A stretch of 64,000 bases of DNA from Flavobacterium sp. SLB02 (GCF_009664855.1 NZ_CP045928.1:4399007-4463006), one strand, 5' to 3'; shown: positions 1 through 7,786, numbered from the stretch's first letter. Notes: generated by a model not told the origin, from the sequence alone. Translations and numbers: made by a program.

Positions 1-2
1 GT

Positions 3-866
3 ACCCAAAAACCTTTTGATATTATGGTTTTTCAATTGGCAGAACAAATCAATCAGGAACGTTTATTTGGTTATGAAGTCAATCCTATCGAAGATTCTAA
101 TGAAATTTTAGATTTAATTCTCATTCCTGCTTTTACTACAGATAATATGAGTGAGATGATTGCAAAGAACAGGAATTTTATTCCCTGGCTGCAAAAACAA
201 CATCGATCCGGAGCCGAATTGGCGAGTTTTTGCACAGGCGCATTTTTGTTTGCCGCATCAGGATTATTAAACGAAAAACTGGCTACAACTCATGTCGATG
301 CCTGCAGTGCTTTTACAAAAGCGTTTCCGTTAGTAAAACTTAAAGCCGAAGAAACCCTAACGGCAGACGGCAGTTTATACACAAGCGGCGGTTCGACCTC
401 AACATTTCATTTACTGATTTTACTGGTTCAGAAATATTGCGGAAACGAAATTGCGGTTCAGATTGCCAAGATTTTCTCGATCGATTTAAACCGATATAAA
501 CAGAGTTATTTCAGCACATTCAGACCCAATCATTTGCACAACGATGCTTTGGTCGCGATGCTGCAGCAAAAAATAGAAAGCCAGTATCAAACTATCGAAA
601 AACTGGAAGAAATCACTAAAGATATCCCAACGAGTACCCGAAACATGACACGACGATTCAAACAAGTTACGGGAATTCCGCCAATTGAATATCTCCAAAA
701 TATACGGGTCGAAAGTTCTAAGAAATATCTGGAGCAAACCCAGCTTTCGATTTCGGAGATTATCGAAAAAACTGGTTACAATGATCCAAAAGCATTTCGA
801 AAAGTATTTTTTAAAATGGTGGGCATGAAACCAATAGAATACAGAGAAAAATTTAGAGTGCAATAA
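3..866 (+). CDS. GlxA-family AraC-type transcriptional regulator (5' end outside window)
   Basis: Transcriptional regulator with an N-terminal DJ-1/PfpI-like (GATase1-like) sensor domain and a C-terminal AraC DNA-binding domain. The sensor half shows the family signature SFCTGAFLFAASGLL followed by ATTHVD. The C-terminal ~100 residues contain two helix-turn-helix units, the second within YNDPKAFRKVFFKMVGMKP. The frame is open back to base 3, with in-frame codons TQKPFDI before the first ATG at 24, and the family normally has 15-40 more N-terminal residues, so the gene is cut by the window edge and does not start at 24. The effector and targets cannot be read from the sequence. Confidence 0.85.
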   Translation, partial: TQKPFDIMVFQLAEQINQERLFGYEVNPIEDSNEILDLILIPAFTTDNMSEMIAKNRNFIPWLQKQHRSGAELASFCTGAFLFAASGLLNEKLATTHVDACSAFTKAFPLVKLKAEETLTADGSLYTSGGSTSTFHLLILLVQKYCGNEIAVQIAKIFSIDLNRYKQSYFSTFRPNHLHNDALVAMLQQKIESQYQTIEKLEEITKDIPTSTRNMTRRFKQVTGIPPIEYLQNIRVESSKKYLEQTQLSISEIIEKTGYNDPKAFRKVFFKMVGMKPIEYREKFRVQ

Positions 867-908
867 TTTTTTTCAGGAGCAGAAATTCCGTTTTAAAAAC
901 ACCTTCTG

Positions 909-974
909 TCCTGCTCTCCACTATATCTTTTGCTGTGAACCCTACAGCAAAAGGATGCCGTTTCGATCAGGGCT
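909..974 (-). repeat. Structured intergenic repeat, copy A
   Basis: Read on the minus strand it begins AGCCCTGATCG, continues GGCATCCTTTTG, has a perfect 10-bp hairpin (arms 927-936 and 944-953, 7-nt loop), then AAAAGATATAG and ends near GAGAGCAGGA. The same order (AGCCCnGAT end, ATCCTTTTG, variable hairpin, CAAAAGAT) is seen at 58524-58647 and, more degenerate, at 4057-4203. It lies between two genes and overlaps neither. Confidence 0.6.
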
Positions 975-1030
975 ATATTAGAAATTTTATTTTCCATTAG
1001 AAAATCAGTCCGAAAAATTCAAACCAAGCT

Positions 1031-1696
1031 TTACGACTTAATAATCCACATCAGGACTTTTTTATTTTCCTTCAGAAGTTTATCGATCTCTTTCATGTCT
1101 GTATTAGAAACCGCAGGACAACCCCAACCTTCGGGAGTTCCCTGAGGATAAACTTCCTCGCTTGAAATCGCTTCCCAGGAATGCAATACTATTGCCCTGC
1201 TTCTGGCATGTGAATTTGTTTTTTCTTTTCCCTGCAAAACATAATTCACTTTTATACCCCACTGACTCACTCCGCGATCCAGAATAATAAATTTTCCAAT
1301 TGACGAACAATGCGAATCAAACTCATTGCTTATTGGGGCATTTTCTTTCGACATCGTTGCGCCCCATTTGTTCTCGCCACAACCATGACTAACCATGTAG
1401 GCTTTTGATACTTTATTCTCTTTAAAATCATATACAAAAAATCTCTTAAGACCGGAATGCATGCCTAAATCGATCAGGAAAAATGTATCCTGATTGAGAT
1501 TGTTGCGTTTGCAATATTGTAGTGCTTCTTTGTAATAAGTGCTGTAATCAATGTCTTCGATTTCGCTGCGAGGTTTTTCTTTAGGAGTAATTTCTAATGC
1601 CTTTTCAGGCTTAAAATTGCTTGCTTCCTGATGCTTTTTGTTGTTTTTACAGGACAACATCAACGCAAAGATTATGATGAAGATTATTTTTTTCAT
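1031..1696 (-). CDS. Murein L,D-transpeptidase catalytic-domain lipoprotein (YkuD_2 family)
   Basis: Predicted lipoprotein of 221 aa. The N-terminus has a short hydrophobic stretch ending in a lipobox (LMLSC, Cys at about 16), followed by a charged linker. The rest matches the Bacteroidota YkuD_2 family: a conserved VLHSWE segment (His) and the catalytic-type motif GWGCPAVSN near residue 195, where the Cys would be the nucleophile. Family members are thought to be L,D-transpeptidase relatives acting on peptidoglycan cross-links; activity of this branch is inferred, not shown. It is transcribed away from clpX's terminator and looks monocistronic. The start is the only ATG that gives a proper signal peptide. 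Confidence 0.8.
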   Translation of the reverse strand: MKKIIFIIIFALMLSCKNNKKHQEASNFKPEKALEITPKEKPRSEIEDIDYSTYYKEALQYCKRNNLNQDTFFLIDLGMHSGLKRFFVYDFKENKVSKAYMVSHGCGENKWGATMSKENAPISNEFDSHCSSIGKFIILDRGVSQWGIKVNYVLQGKEKTNSHARSRAIVLHSWEAISSEEVYPQGTPEGWGCPAVSNTDMKEIDKLLKENKKVLMWIIKS

Positions 1697-1745
1697 AATG
1701 CCAATTTACATAAAAACAGAAACGAAAAGAGTACAGAAAAAGTAT

Positions 1746-1779
1746 AAAAAAAACCTGCTCTTTTATTGGAGCAGGTTTT
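1746..1779 (-). terminator. Rho-independent terminator of clpX
   Basis: On the minus strand the stem CCTGCTC/GAGCAGG is extended by A-U pairs, has a 7-8 nt loop and is followed by eight U residues. It lies about 50 bp after the clpX stop codon. Confidence 0.85.
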
Positions 1780-1782
1780 AGG

Positions 1783-1819
1783 TATACTTTGTCAAAGTTT
1801 CAAACTTTGACAAAGTATA
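1783..1819. repeat. Perfect 37-bp nested palindrome
   Basis: Arms 1783-1800 (TATACTTTGTCAAAGTTT) and 1802-1819 are exact reverse complements around a single C. Each arm also contains its own smaller palindrome, ACTTTG-T-CAAAGT, so one long hairpin or two small ones can form. It sits between the clpX stop codon and the U-tract terminator. Confidence 0.85.
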
Positions 1820-1826
1820 TCAAGAT

Positions 1827-3059
1827 TTATGAAGCAATTTCCATTCGCTTCAATAGATTTTTATTCAAAGTATGTTTTGCGTAATCTTTATCAATTGTCA
1901 ACACTTTATCGTCTGAACTTGGCAATTCGTACATCGCATCTGTTAAGATGGCTTCGCATAACGAACGTAATCCACGAGCTCCTAATTTGTATTCTAAAGC
2001 TTTATCAACAATAAAATCTAATGCTTCATCTGAAATATTAAATTCAACATCATCCATCATGAATAATTTTTGATATTGTTTGATTAAGGCGTTTTTAGGC
2101 TGCGTTAAAATCGCACGTAACGTTTCTCTGTCAAGAGGATCCATATGCGTTAAAACCGGTAAACGACCAATGATCTCAGGAATCAAACCAAAGTCTTTGA
2201 TATCTTTTGGAATGATATATTGCAATAAATTGTCTTTATCGATATTATCCACATTTTTAGAAGTAGAATATCCAACTGCCTGACGGTTTAAACGTTTCGA
2301 AATGATACGTTCTACTCCATCAAAAGCTCCTCCTGCAATAAACAGGATGTTTTGAGTATTTACCTCAACAAATTTCTGGTCTGGGTGTTTACGTCCTCCT
2401 TTTGGTGGTACATTTACAACTGTTCCTTCTAATAATTTCAGTAAAGCTTGTTGTACTCCTTCACCAGAAACGTCACGTGTTATCGATGGATTATCGCTCT
2501 TACGGGCAATTTTGTCAATCTCATCAATAAATACAATTCCTCTTTCGGCTTTGGTTACATCATAATCAGCAGCTTGCAGCAAACGTGTCAAAATACTTTC
2601 GACATCTTCACCCACATAACCAGCTTCAGTAAGTACGGTTGCATCAACGATAGCCAAAGGAACGTCTAACATTTTTGCGATAGTTTTGGCTACCAATGTT
2701 TTTCCGGTTCCGGTTTGTCCTACCATAATGATGTTACTTTTTTCAATCTCTACTTCGTCGTCTAATTGCTGTTGCATTAAACGTTTGTAGTGATTGTAAA
2801 CCGCAACCGACATTACTTTTTTAGTCTGATCCTGACCAATAACGTATTGATCCAGGAAAGCTCTGATTTCTTTTGGTTTCTTTAAAATTAAATCCCCAAC
2901 AAGTTTCGCGCTTCCGCTTGATTTTAATTCCTCTATTACAATTCCGTGTGCTTGTTCAATACACTTATCACAGATATGTGCATTTATACCTGCAATTAAT
3001 AAATTGGTTTCTGGCTTCTTTCTTCCACAAAACGAACATTCTAATACTACTTTAGCCAT
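1827..3059 (-). CDS. clpX: ATP-dependent Clp protease ATP-binding subunit ClpX
   Basis: AAA+ unfoldase that recognises substrates and feeds them to ClpP in the cytoplasm. At 410 aa it has normal family length. The N-terminal zinc-binding domain has Cys8, Cys11, Cys30 and Cys33. Walker A is GQTGTGKT (114-121), the pore loop is GYVG, Walker B is IVFIDEIDKI, the RKH loop is in GGRKHPDQ, and sensor 2 is GARGLRS. The gene follows clpP in the same direction after 175 bp, and a separate promoter is visible upstream (3082-3111), so it may be transcribed alone as well as with clpP. A strong terminator follows. Confidence 0.98.
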   Translation of the reverse strand: MAKVVLECSFCGRKKPETNLLIAGINAHICDKCIEQAHGIVIEELKSSGSAKLVGDLILKKPKEIRAFLDQYVIGQDQTKKVMSVAVYNHYKRLMQQQLDDEVEIEKSNIIMVGQTGTGKTLVAKTIAKMLDVPLAIVDATVLTEAGYVGEDVESILTRLLQAADYDVTKAERGIVFIDEIDKIARKSDNPSITRDVSGEGVQQALLKLLEGTVVNVPPKGGRKHPDQKFVEVNTQNILFIAGGAFDGVERIISKRLNRQAVGYSTSKNVDNIDKDNLLQYIIPKDIKDFGLIPEIIGRLPVLTHMDPLDRETLRAILTQPKNALIKQYQKLFMMDDVEFNISDEALDFIVDKALEYKLGARGLRSLCEAILTDAMYELPSSDDKVLTIDKDYAKHTLNKNLLKRMEIAS

Positions 3060-3081
3060 TCTTTTTTAGTTACATAAGTCG

Positions 3082-3111
3082 CAAAGTTACTAAGTTTCTG
3101 AGATTTACCAA
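3082..3111 (-). promoter_or_regulatory. Predicted clpX promoter
   Basis: On the minus strand there is TTG (3111-3109), a 19-bp spacer and TAACTTTG (3089-3082). This fits the Bacteroidota consensus TTG-N17-23-TAnnTTTG. The predicted start of transcription would be about 15-20 nt before the clpX ATG. Confidence 0.5.
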
Positions 3112-3154
3112 TAAAACCTCAAAAACTTAGCAAGCTATTAACTTTTATTTTTTT

Positions 3155-3187
3155 TGTTTCAAGTTTAATTTGTTTCAAGTTTCAAGT
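3155..3187. repeat. TTTCAAG-rich slippage repeat, copy 1
   Basis: Units of GTTTCAAGTTTAATTT followed by GTTTCAAGTTTCAAGTT. An almost identical stretch is at 4001-4040, so the two copies flank clpP. Nothing suggests coding. Confidence 0.6.
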
Positions 3188-3234
3188 TAATCTTAGAACC
3201 TTAGTCCCTTTGTAACTTTGAACATTAAAAAAAA

Positions 3235-3909
3235 TTAGCTTCTTCTTAATACTTCATCAATCATTCCGTATTCTTTTGCTTCGTCAGCTTTCATCCAGTA
3301 ATCACGCTCACTGTCTTTGTGCACTTTGTCAAAAGTTTGTCCTGAATGCTGAGAGATAATATGGTACAATTCATCTTTTAGTTTCAACATTTCGCGTAAG
3401 TTGATTTCCATGTCAGTTGCAACACCTTGTGCTCCTCCTGATGGCTGGTGAATCATTACTCTTGAATGTGGTAAAGCCGAACGTTTTCCTGCTGCTCCTG
3501 CACATAATAAAACTGCTCCCATTGAGGCTGCCATACCTGTACAAATTGTAGCTACATCTGGTTTAATGTATTGCATAGTGTCGTAAATTCCCAGACCTGC
3601 GTAAACGCTTCCTCCTGGAGAATTTAGATAAATTTGAATGTCTTTTGATGCATCAGCACTCTCTAAAAATAATAACTGAGCCTGAACGATATTTGCGATT
3701 TGGTCGTCGATACCTGTTCCTAAAAAGATGATTCTGTCCATCATTAATCTTGAAAATACGTCTAATTGAGAAATATTCAACTGACGCTCTTCGATAATAT
3801 ATGGAGTCATGTTTGTTGGGTTCATTGCTGCTACGATTTTGTCGTAGTACATTGCATTTACTCCCTGGTGCTTTGTAGCAAATTTTTTGAATTCTTTACC
3901 GTAGTTCAT
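3235..3909 (-). CDS. clpP: ATP-dependent Clp protease proteolytic subunit ClpP
   Basis: Serine peptidase of 224 aa that forms the tetradecameric Clp barrel. The catalytic triad is intact: Ser129 in GMAASMGAV, His154 in RVMIHQPSGG, and Asp203 in SERDYWM, 49 residues after the His as in E. coli ClpP. The N-terminus is about 20 residues longer than the mature E. coli protein, suggesting a propeptide; an internal Met20 is an alternative start. It lies between tig and clpX in the usual tig-clpP-clpX order, with long repeat-containing spacers on both sides. Confidence 0.98.
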   Translation of the reverse strand: MNYGKEFKKFATKHQGVNAMYYDKIVAAMNPTNMTPYIIEERQLNISQLDVFSRLMMDRIIFLGTGIDDQIANIVQAQLLFLESADASKDIQIYLNSPGGSVYAGLGIYDTMQYIKPDVATICTGMAASMGAVLLCAGAAGKRSALPHSRVMIHQPSGGAQGVATDMEINLREMLKLKDELYHIISQHSGQTFDKVHKDSERDYWMKADEAKEYGMIDEVLRRS

Positions 3910-4000
3910 ATTTTAAGTGTTCTAAGTTTATGTTATATCTGTATCTACTCTTCATCAAAGGTTGTACCTCTTTCTAAAGGATGTCAATTTGTCTTGGTTT

Positions 4001-4040
4001 TTTGTTTCAAGTTTAATTTCGTTTCAGGTTTCAAGTTTTT
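4001..4040. repeat. TTTCAAG-rich slippage repeat, copy 2
   Basis: Matches the 3155-3187 stretch with one inserted C and one A-to-G change (TTTCAAGTTTAATTTCG followed by TTTCAGGTTTCAAGTTT). It lies in the 372-bp gap between tig and clpP. Confidence 0.6.
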
Positions 4041-4056
4041 GAACTTGTTTTTAAAT

Positions 4057-4203
4057 AGCCCAGATAGCAGTGAAAAGCTTTTTGAAATGGCAACTATTTT
4101 TTGTTGGTAAAAAAAAGCGACCAACGGAAGCTCTTTTTTTGCCTTACAAAAAAAGGCAGCCATAAAAAAACTTGTAACGAATAGCTGAATTAGCTTCTGA
4201 AAA
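4057..4203 (+). repeat. Structured intergenic repeat, copy B (degenerate)
   Basis: This occupies most of the 372-bp gene-free gap between clpP (start 3909) and tig (stop 4282). It begins AGCCCAGATAGCAGTGAAAA and ends TAGCTGAATTAGCTTCTGA. The start resembles copy C at 58647 (AGCCCCGATAGATAGTGGAA), and the end resembles that copy's AAGCTCCTGA. The middle is A/T-rich with small fold-back segments (GCCTT...AAGGC). A 75-codon frame through the gap is low-complexity and does not look like a gene. Confidence 0.5.
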
Positions 4204-4226
4204 GTAATCAAAAATAAATTAAAACA

Positions 4227-4259
4227 AAAGAGCGTCAGGAAAAAACTTCCCGACGCTCA
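4227..4259 (-). terminator. Rho-independent terminator of tig
   Basis: Arms GAGCGTC (4231-4237) and GACGCTC (4253-4259) form a stem with an internal GG/CC extension. On the minus strand it is followed by TTTTGTTTTAA. It starts 23 bp after the tig stop codon. Confidence 0.85.
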
Positions 4260-4281
4260 AATATACTTATTGTTTTAGAAA

Positions 4282-5604
4282 TTATTCTCCGTAAGACGCA
4301 GCAATAAATTCTTCGTAAGTTACTTCTTTAGTTGTTGGATTTGCTTTTTCTTTGAACACTTCTAACAATTTTTCTGCTACTACTTGCTCAGAAAGTCTTT
4401 TCACTTCTTCTTGGTTAGATAATACTCTAGCCACGATTCCTTGTACTTCTTCGTCAGTTGGGTTTGTTTGTCCAAATTGAGCCATTTGTTGTCTGATCGC
4501 GTTTGTTGTAAAAGCTTTCAAGTCTTCGAATGTAATTTGGATATTGCTTTGTGCCATTGCTTTTCCTTCGATCAATTGAAAACGTAATCCTTTTTCAGAT
4601 CTTGCGTATTCAACTTCAGCTTCTTCTGCAGAAAGTTTTTTCTCTCCAACAGTTTGTAACCATTTTTTAAGAAATTCAGCTGGTAAATCAAATTTTGTAT
4701 TTTCGATTAGGAAATCCTGAACGTCTAATAATAATTTTTGGTCTGCTTGTTGCGCGAATTGAGCTTCAGCATCTTCTTTGATTTTAGCTTTTAAATCTTC
4801 AAGAGAAGCTACTTTTCCTTCACCAAAAAGTTTATCAAACAATTCCTGGTTTAATTCTGCCAATTCTGCTCCGTTGATTGCTTCGATAGTAAAGTTTACC
4901 TCGATATCTAATCCGTGAACATCATCATGAGCTACTTTTAAATAGTCCATTAATTGGTGGTCATCTGCAAATAAACCTTTTGTGCTTACTGTAACAACAT
5001 CTCCAACTTTTTTACCGATGAATTTGTCAGCAGCAGCTTTGTTAAAAGTAGATACAGCAATTGTAGTAGTATTGTTGATTCCTTTTTCTTCGTTTGCGAA
5101 AGTTCCGGTTAAATCTGAATCAGCTTCAACTTTATCTTGTGGAATTGCTTTTCCAAATTGTTTTTGAATACGTTCTACTTGTCCGTCGATTAATTTATCA
5201 TCAGCAGTAACGATATATTTTACGATATCATTTTTCGCTTCTAAGTCAATTTCAAAGTTTGGCACTAAACCAATTTCGTATTCGAAAGTTAGTTCTTCAG
5301 CATCCCAATCAAAGTTTTCGTTTTCTTTAGCAAGAGGAGTTCCTAAAAGATTTAATCTTTCAGATTGAACAAAACGCTCTAAAGCCAAATCAACTACTTT
5401 TTTAACTTCTTCTTGCTTAATAGCTTTTCCGTATTGTTTTTCAACAAGGTCTTTAGGAACTTGTCCTTTTCTAAAACCTTTAACGGTTGCCAATGGCATT
5501 TTTTCGTTTATTCTTTTTGCTACCTGACCTTTATAATCCATGTGAACAACTGTCATTACAATTGTTTCATTCACAGCGTCTATTGCTACTCTTTTAATAT
5601 CCAT
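4282..5604 (-). CDS. tig: Trigger factor, ribosome-associated chaperone
   Basis: Chaperone of 440 aa that binds nascent chains at the ribosome exit tunnel. The ribosome-docking signature is present near residue 44 (GFRKGQVPKDLVEKQYG). The middle FKBP-like peptidyl-prolyl isomerase region (about 150-240) is weakly conserved, as is usual in Bacteroidota, so isomerase activity is doubtful. The C-terminal ~200 residues are helical and charged, as expected for the substrate cradle. It is the first gene before clpP and clpX but has its own terminator, so the three genes are probably mostly separate transcripts. Confidence 0.95.
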   Translation of the reverse strand: MDIKRVAIDAVNETIVMTVVHMDYKGQVAKRINEKMPLATVKGFRKGQVPKDLVEKQYGKAIKQEEVKKVVDLALERFVQSERLNLLGTPLAKENENFDWDAEELTFEYEIGLVPNFEIDLEAKNDIVKYIVTADDKLIDGQVERIQKQFGKAIPQDKVEADSDLTGTFANEEKGINNTTTIAVSTFNKAAADKFIGKKVGDVVTVSTKGLFADDHQLMDYLKVAHDDVHGLDIEVNFTIEAINGAELAELNQELFDKLFGEGKVASLEDLKAKIKEDAEAQFAQQADQKLLLDVQDFLIENTKFDLPAEFLKKWLQTVGEKKLSAEEAEVEYARSEKGLRFQLIEGKAMAQSNIQITFEDLKAFTTNAIRQQMAQFGQTNPTDEEVQGIVARVLSNQEEVKRLSEQVVAEKLLEVFKEKANPTTKEVTYEEFIAASYGE

Positions 5605-5630
5605 CTTCTTCTTTAATTTACATAATAAAA

Positions 5631-5669
5631 TTGGGTTGCAAAATTATAAAATTTTTGCAACCCAACCAA
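5631..5669 (-). promoter_or_regulatory. Predicted tig promoter overlapped by a 13-bp inverted repeat
   Basis: On the minus strand there is TTG (5669-5667), a 20-bp spacer and TAATTTTG (5646-5639). The inverted repeat TTGGGTTGCAAAA (5631-5643) / TTTTGCAACCCAA (5653-5665) is perfect and covers the -7 box and most of the spacer. It could be an operator, or a weak terminator for the upstream gene that ends at 5722. Confidence 0.5.
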
Positions 5670-5721
5670 GTTTTTAATTTATTGTATTTGAAGGGGTTTT
5701 TAGCCCGCTTTATATTTTGAT

Positions 5722-6066
5722 TTAATTATCGTCTCCTAAAATTTTATAAGTAATCGACTGAAGAATAGACAGTATAACACTAAACAGCAATGCGGTCCAG
5801 AATGAGTCGACTGCAAAACCTCCGACAATATTGGTGCACAACAAAATAATGATGGCATTAATTACCAATAAAAATAAACCTAAAGTTATAAAGGTAACAG
5901 GCAAAGTCAGGATAACCAATATTGGTTTTATAAAAAGATTTAGCAATCCTAAAACAATCGCAACGATTACTGCCGTGCCAAAACTCGCGACATGAACCCC
6001 AGTTAAAAAATTAGCGATTAACAACACCAAGGCAGCAGTAACAAGGAGTCTAAGTAATATTTTCAT
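5722..6066 (-). CDS. Phage holin family / four-TM small membrane protein
   Basis: A 114-aa, very hydrophobic protein with three to four predicted membrane helices and Gly/Leu/Ile-rich segments such as VLGLLNLFIKPILVILTLPV. This composition and the NLFIKPIL segment fit the bacterial family annotated as mycobacterial four-TM holin-like (PF04020). Despite the name, chromosomal single copies such as this are not known to be lytic, and no endolysin or phage gene is nearby. Function is unknown. It lies between tig and a hydrolase in the same direction. Confidence 0.75.
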   Translation of the reverse strand: MKILLRLLVTAALVLLIANFLTGVHVASFGTAVIVAIVLGLLNLFIKPILVILTLPVTFITLGLFLLVINAIIILLCTNIVGGFAVDSFWTALLFSVILSILQSITYKILGDDN

Positions 6067-6120
6067 ATTTTTTGATTTTTAAAGTTAGATTAAAAGTAGT
6101 GAATTTTACACTGTTTTTTT

Positions 6121-6216
6121 TGCCACAGATTAAAATGATTTTTTTTGCCACAAATTTCACCAATTTTCACCAATTAAAATTGAGTCAATATTGAATTAAA
6201 ATTTGTGGCGACTTTT
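6121..6216. repeat. GCCACA-type intergenic repeat with inverted ends
   Basis: GCCACAAATTT (6147-6157) and AAATTTGTGGC (6199-6209) are exact inverted repeats. They enclose a tandem TCACCAATTT/TCACCAATTA unit and are preceded by a related GCCACAGATT at 6122. The arms could form a hairpin followed by a T-run on the plus strand, but no plus-strand gene ends here. Confidence 0.6.
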
Positions 6217-6217
6217 T

Positions 6218-6982
6218 TTAATCTTTTAAAAACTCAGTCGTTAATTCAAAAAACAATTTAGGATTTTCGGCGTGAAGCCAATGTCCTGCGTTTGGAATTG
6301 TTTCGAACTTAACGTTTGGAAATTGCTGACGTATGGCATCAAAATCTGAATCCTGAATATATCCTGAATTTCCTCCGCGAATAAACAGGGTTGGTTTATC
6401 GAAAACCAAATCATCTGCCAAAGCTTTTCCAATGGCGTCTAAGTTATTATTGAAAGCAGCAAGATTAAATCTAAAAGCCAATTGTCCTGGCTCCTGCCAA
6501 TATAAATTCTTTAATAAAAATTGTCGGGTTCCAAAATCAGGAACATATTCTGACAAAGTTGCCTCGACATCATTTCGGCTTGGTTTTACCGAAAAATCAA
6601 TGGCATTTAAACCTGCCAATATATCCTGATGATGTTGTTTGTAAAATTTAGGCCCAATATCGGCCACAATTAGTTTATCTACAATTTCAGGATGTGTGGT
6701 GGCAAAAAGCATGGCTACTTTTCCGCCCATCGAATGGCCAAGAATGTCAATTTTAGTTAATTGATTGGCCTGACAATATTCGAAAACATCCTGCACCATG
6801 GCCTCATAGCTCCATTCGTCTGAATGAAAGCTACGGCCGTGATTTCGTAAATCTAAGATATGAACCTGAAATCCGGCTTCTACATATTGTCCTGCCAAAG
6901 TTTTCCAGTTATCAGACATTCCTAAGAATCCGTGCATGATGATAAATGGTTTTCCTTCGCCTTCTATTTTTGAGTATAACAT
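6218..6982 (-). CDS. Alpha/beta-fold hydrolase, YbfF-like esterase
   Basis: A 254-aa cytoplasmic hydrolase with the full alpha/beta signature: oxyanion-hole HG motif (IIMHGFLGMSDNW), nucleophile elbow GHSMGG (Ser about 94), and a terminal catalytic His in AGHWLHAENP. Length and motif spacing match the YbfF/acyl-CoA-esterase-like group and not the lipases. The natural substrate cannot be read from sequence. It stands alone between repeat-containing spacers. Confidence 0.85.
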   Translation of the reverse strand: MLYSKIEGEGKPFIIMHGFLGMSDNWKTLAGQYVEAGFQVHILDLRNHGRSFHSDEWSYEAMVQDVFEYCQANQLTKIDILGHSMGGKVAMLFATTHPEIVDKLIVADIGPKFYKQHHQDILAGLNAIDFSVKPSRNDVEATLSEYVPDFGTRQFLLKNLYWQEPGQLAFRFNLAAFNNNLDAIGKALADDLVFDKPTLFIRGGNSGYIQDSDFDAIRQQFPNVKFETIPNAGHWLHAENPKLFFELTTEFLKD

Positions 6983-7072
6983 TAAATTTTACTTTAAATA
7001 TTTATTTTATCCTTAAAGATCATACGAAGCTACGCAAGCAACTCCTGAATTTTCTTCATTTTTTTTGAAAAT

Positions 7073-7786
7073 CTATTTCAATTTATTCAAATACATATTC
7101 ACCACATTATCCAAACCAAGATATAATGCCTCAGCAATCAAAGCGTGACCAATAGAAACTTCTAATAAACCTGGAATATTTTGATTAAAGAACTGAATAT
7201 TATCTAAACTCAAATCATGACCGGCGTTAATTCCCAAGCCTAATTCGTTGGCTAATTCTGCTGCTTTCACATAAGGATCAATTCCGTTTTTGTTTCCCAA
7301 ATCATATTGGTATGCAAAAGCCTCGGTATATAATTCGATTCTGTCTGTTCCTGTTTTTTTTGCTCCTTCGATAATATCCAAAACCGGATCAACAAAAATC
7401 GAAGTTCTGATTCCGTTACGCTGAAATTCCTGAATTACTTCCCTCAAATAATCCTGATTTTTTATCGTGTCCCAACCTGCAGAAGAGGTAATTGCTCCAA
7501 TGGCATCCGGAACTAATGTTACCTGGGTTGGTTTGCATTCTAAAACCAAATCGATAAAATTATGCTGAGGGTTTCCTTCGATATTATATTCTGTATGAAC
7601 GATTGCTTTTAAATCGCGTGCATCCTGATAACGAATATGACGCTCATCCGGACGTGGATGAATGGTAATTCCTTGTGCTCCGAATTTCTGGATATCGGTG
7701 GCTACTTTTAATAAATCAGGAACATTTCCTCCTCGCGCATTTCGAAGGGTTGCAATTTTATTGATATTTACACTTAACTTTGTCAT
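7073..7786 (-). CDS. pdxJ: Pyridoxine 5'-phosphate synthase
   Basis: Final condensing enzyme of the DXP-dependent vitamin B6 route, joining 3-amino-2-oxopropyl phosphate and 1-deoxyxylulose 5-phosphate into pyridoxine 5'-phosphate. At 237 aa it has normal length. Visible signatures are LSVNINKIATLRNARGG at the N-terminus, the ITIHPRPDERHIR motif, and GLGINAGHDL near residue 187. It is divergent from the CBS protein at 7903, with -7-like boxes for both directions in the shared 116-bp spacer. Confidence 0.97.
   Translation of the reverse strand: MTKLSVNINKIATLRNARGGNVPDLLKVATDIQKFGAQGITIHPRPDERHIRYQDARDLKAIVHTEYNIEGNPQHNFIDLVLECKPTQVTLVPDAIGAITSSAGWDTIKNQDYLREVIQEFQRNGIRTSIFVDPVLDIIEGAKKTGTDRIELYTEAFAYQYDLGNKNGIDPYVKAAELANELGLGINAGHDLSLDNIQFFNQNIPGLLEVSIGHALIAEALYLGLDNVVNMYLNKLK

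Noticed and set aside
486..863. 125-codon minus-strand open frame over the AraC regulator
   Set aside because: Entirely antisense to well-conserved helix-turn-helix sequence; no start context or family match.
3984..4211. 75-codon minus-strand open frame in the tig-clpP gap
   Set aside because: It runs through slippage repeats and the degenerate AGCCC element, is Lys/Phe-rich without a recognisable pattern, and overlaps repeat sequence found elsewhere.
5722..6066. Holin-like gene as a prophage sign
   Set aside because: No endolysin, integrase or structural phage gene is nearby, and this family is widespread as a chromosomal membrane protein.
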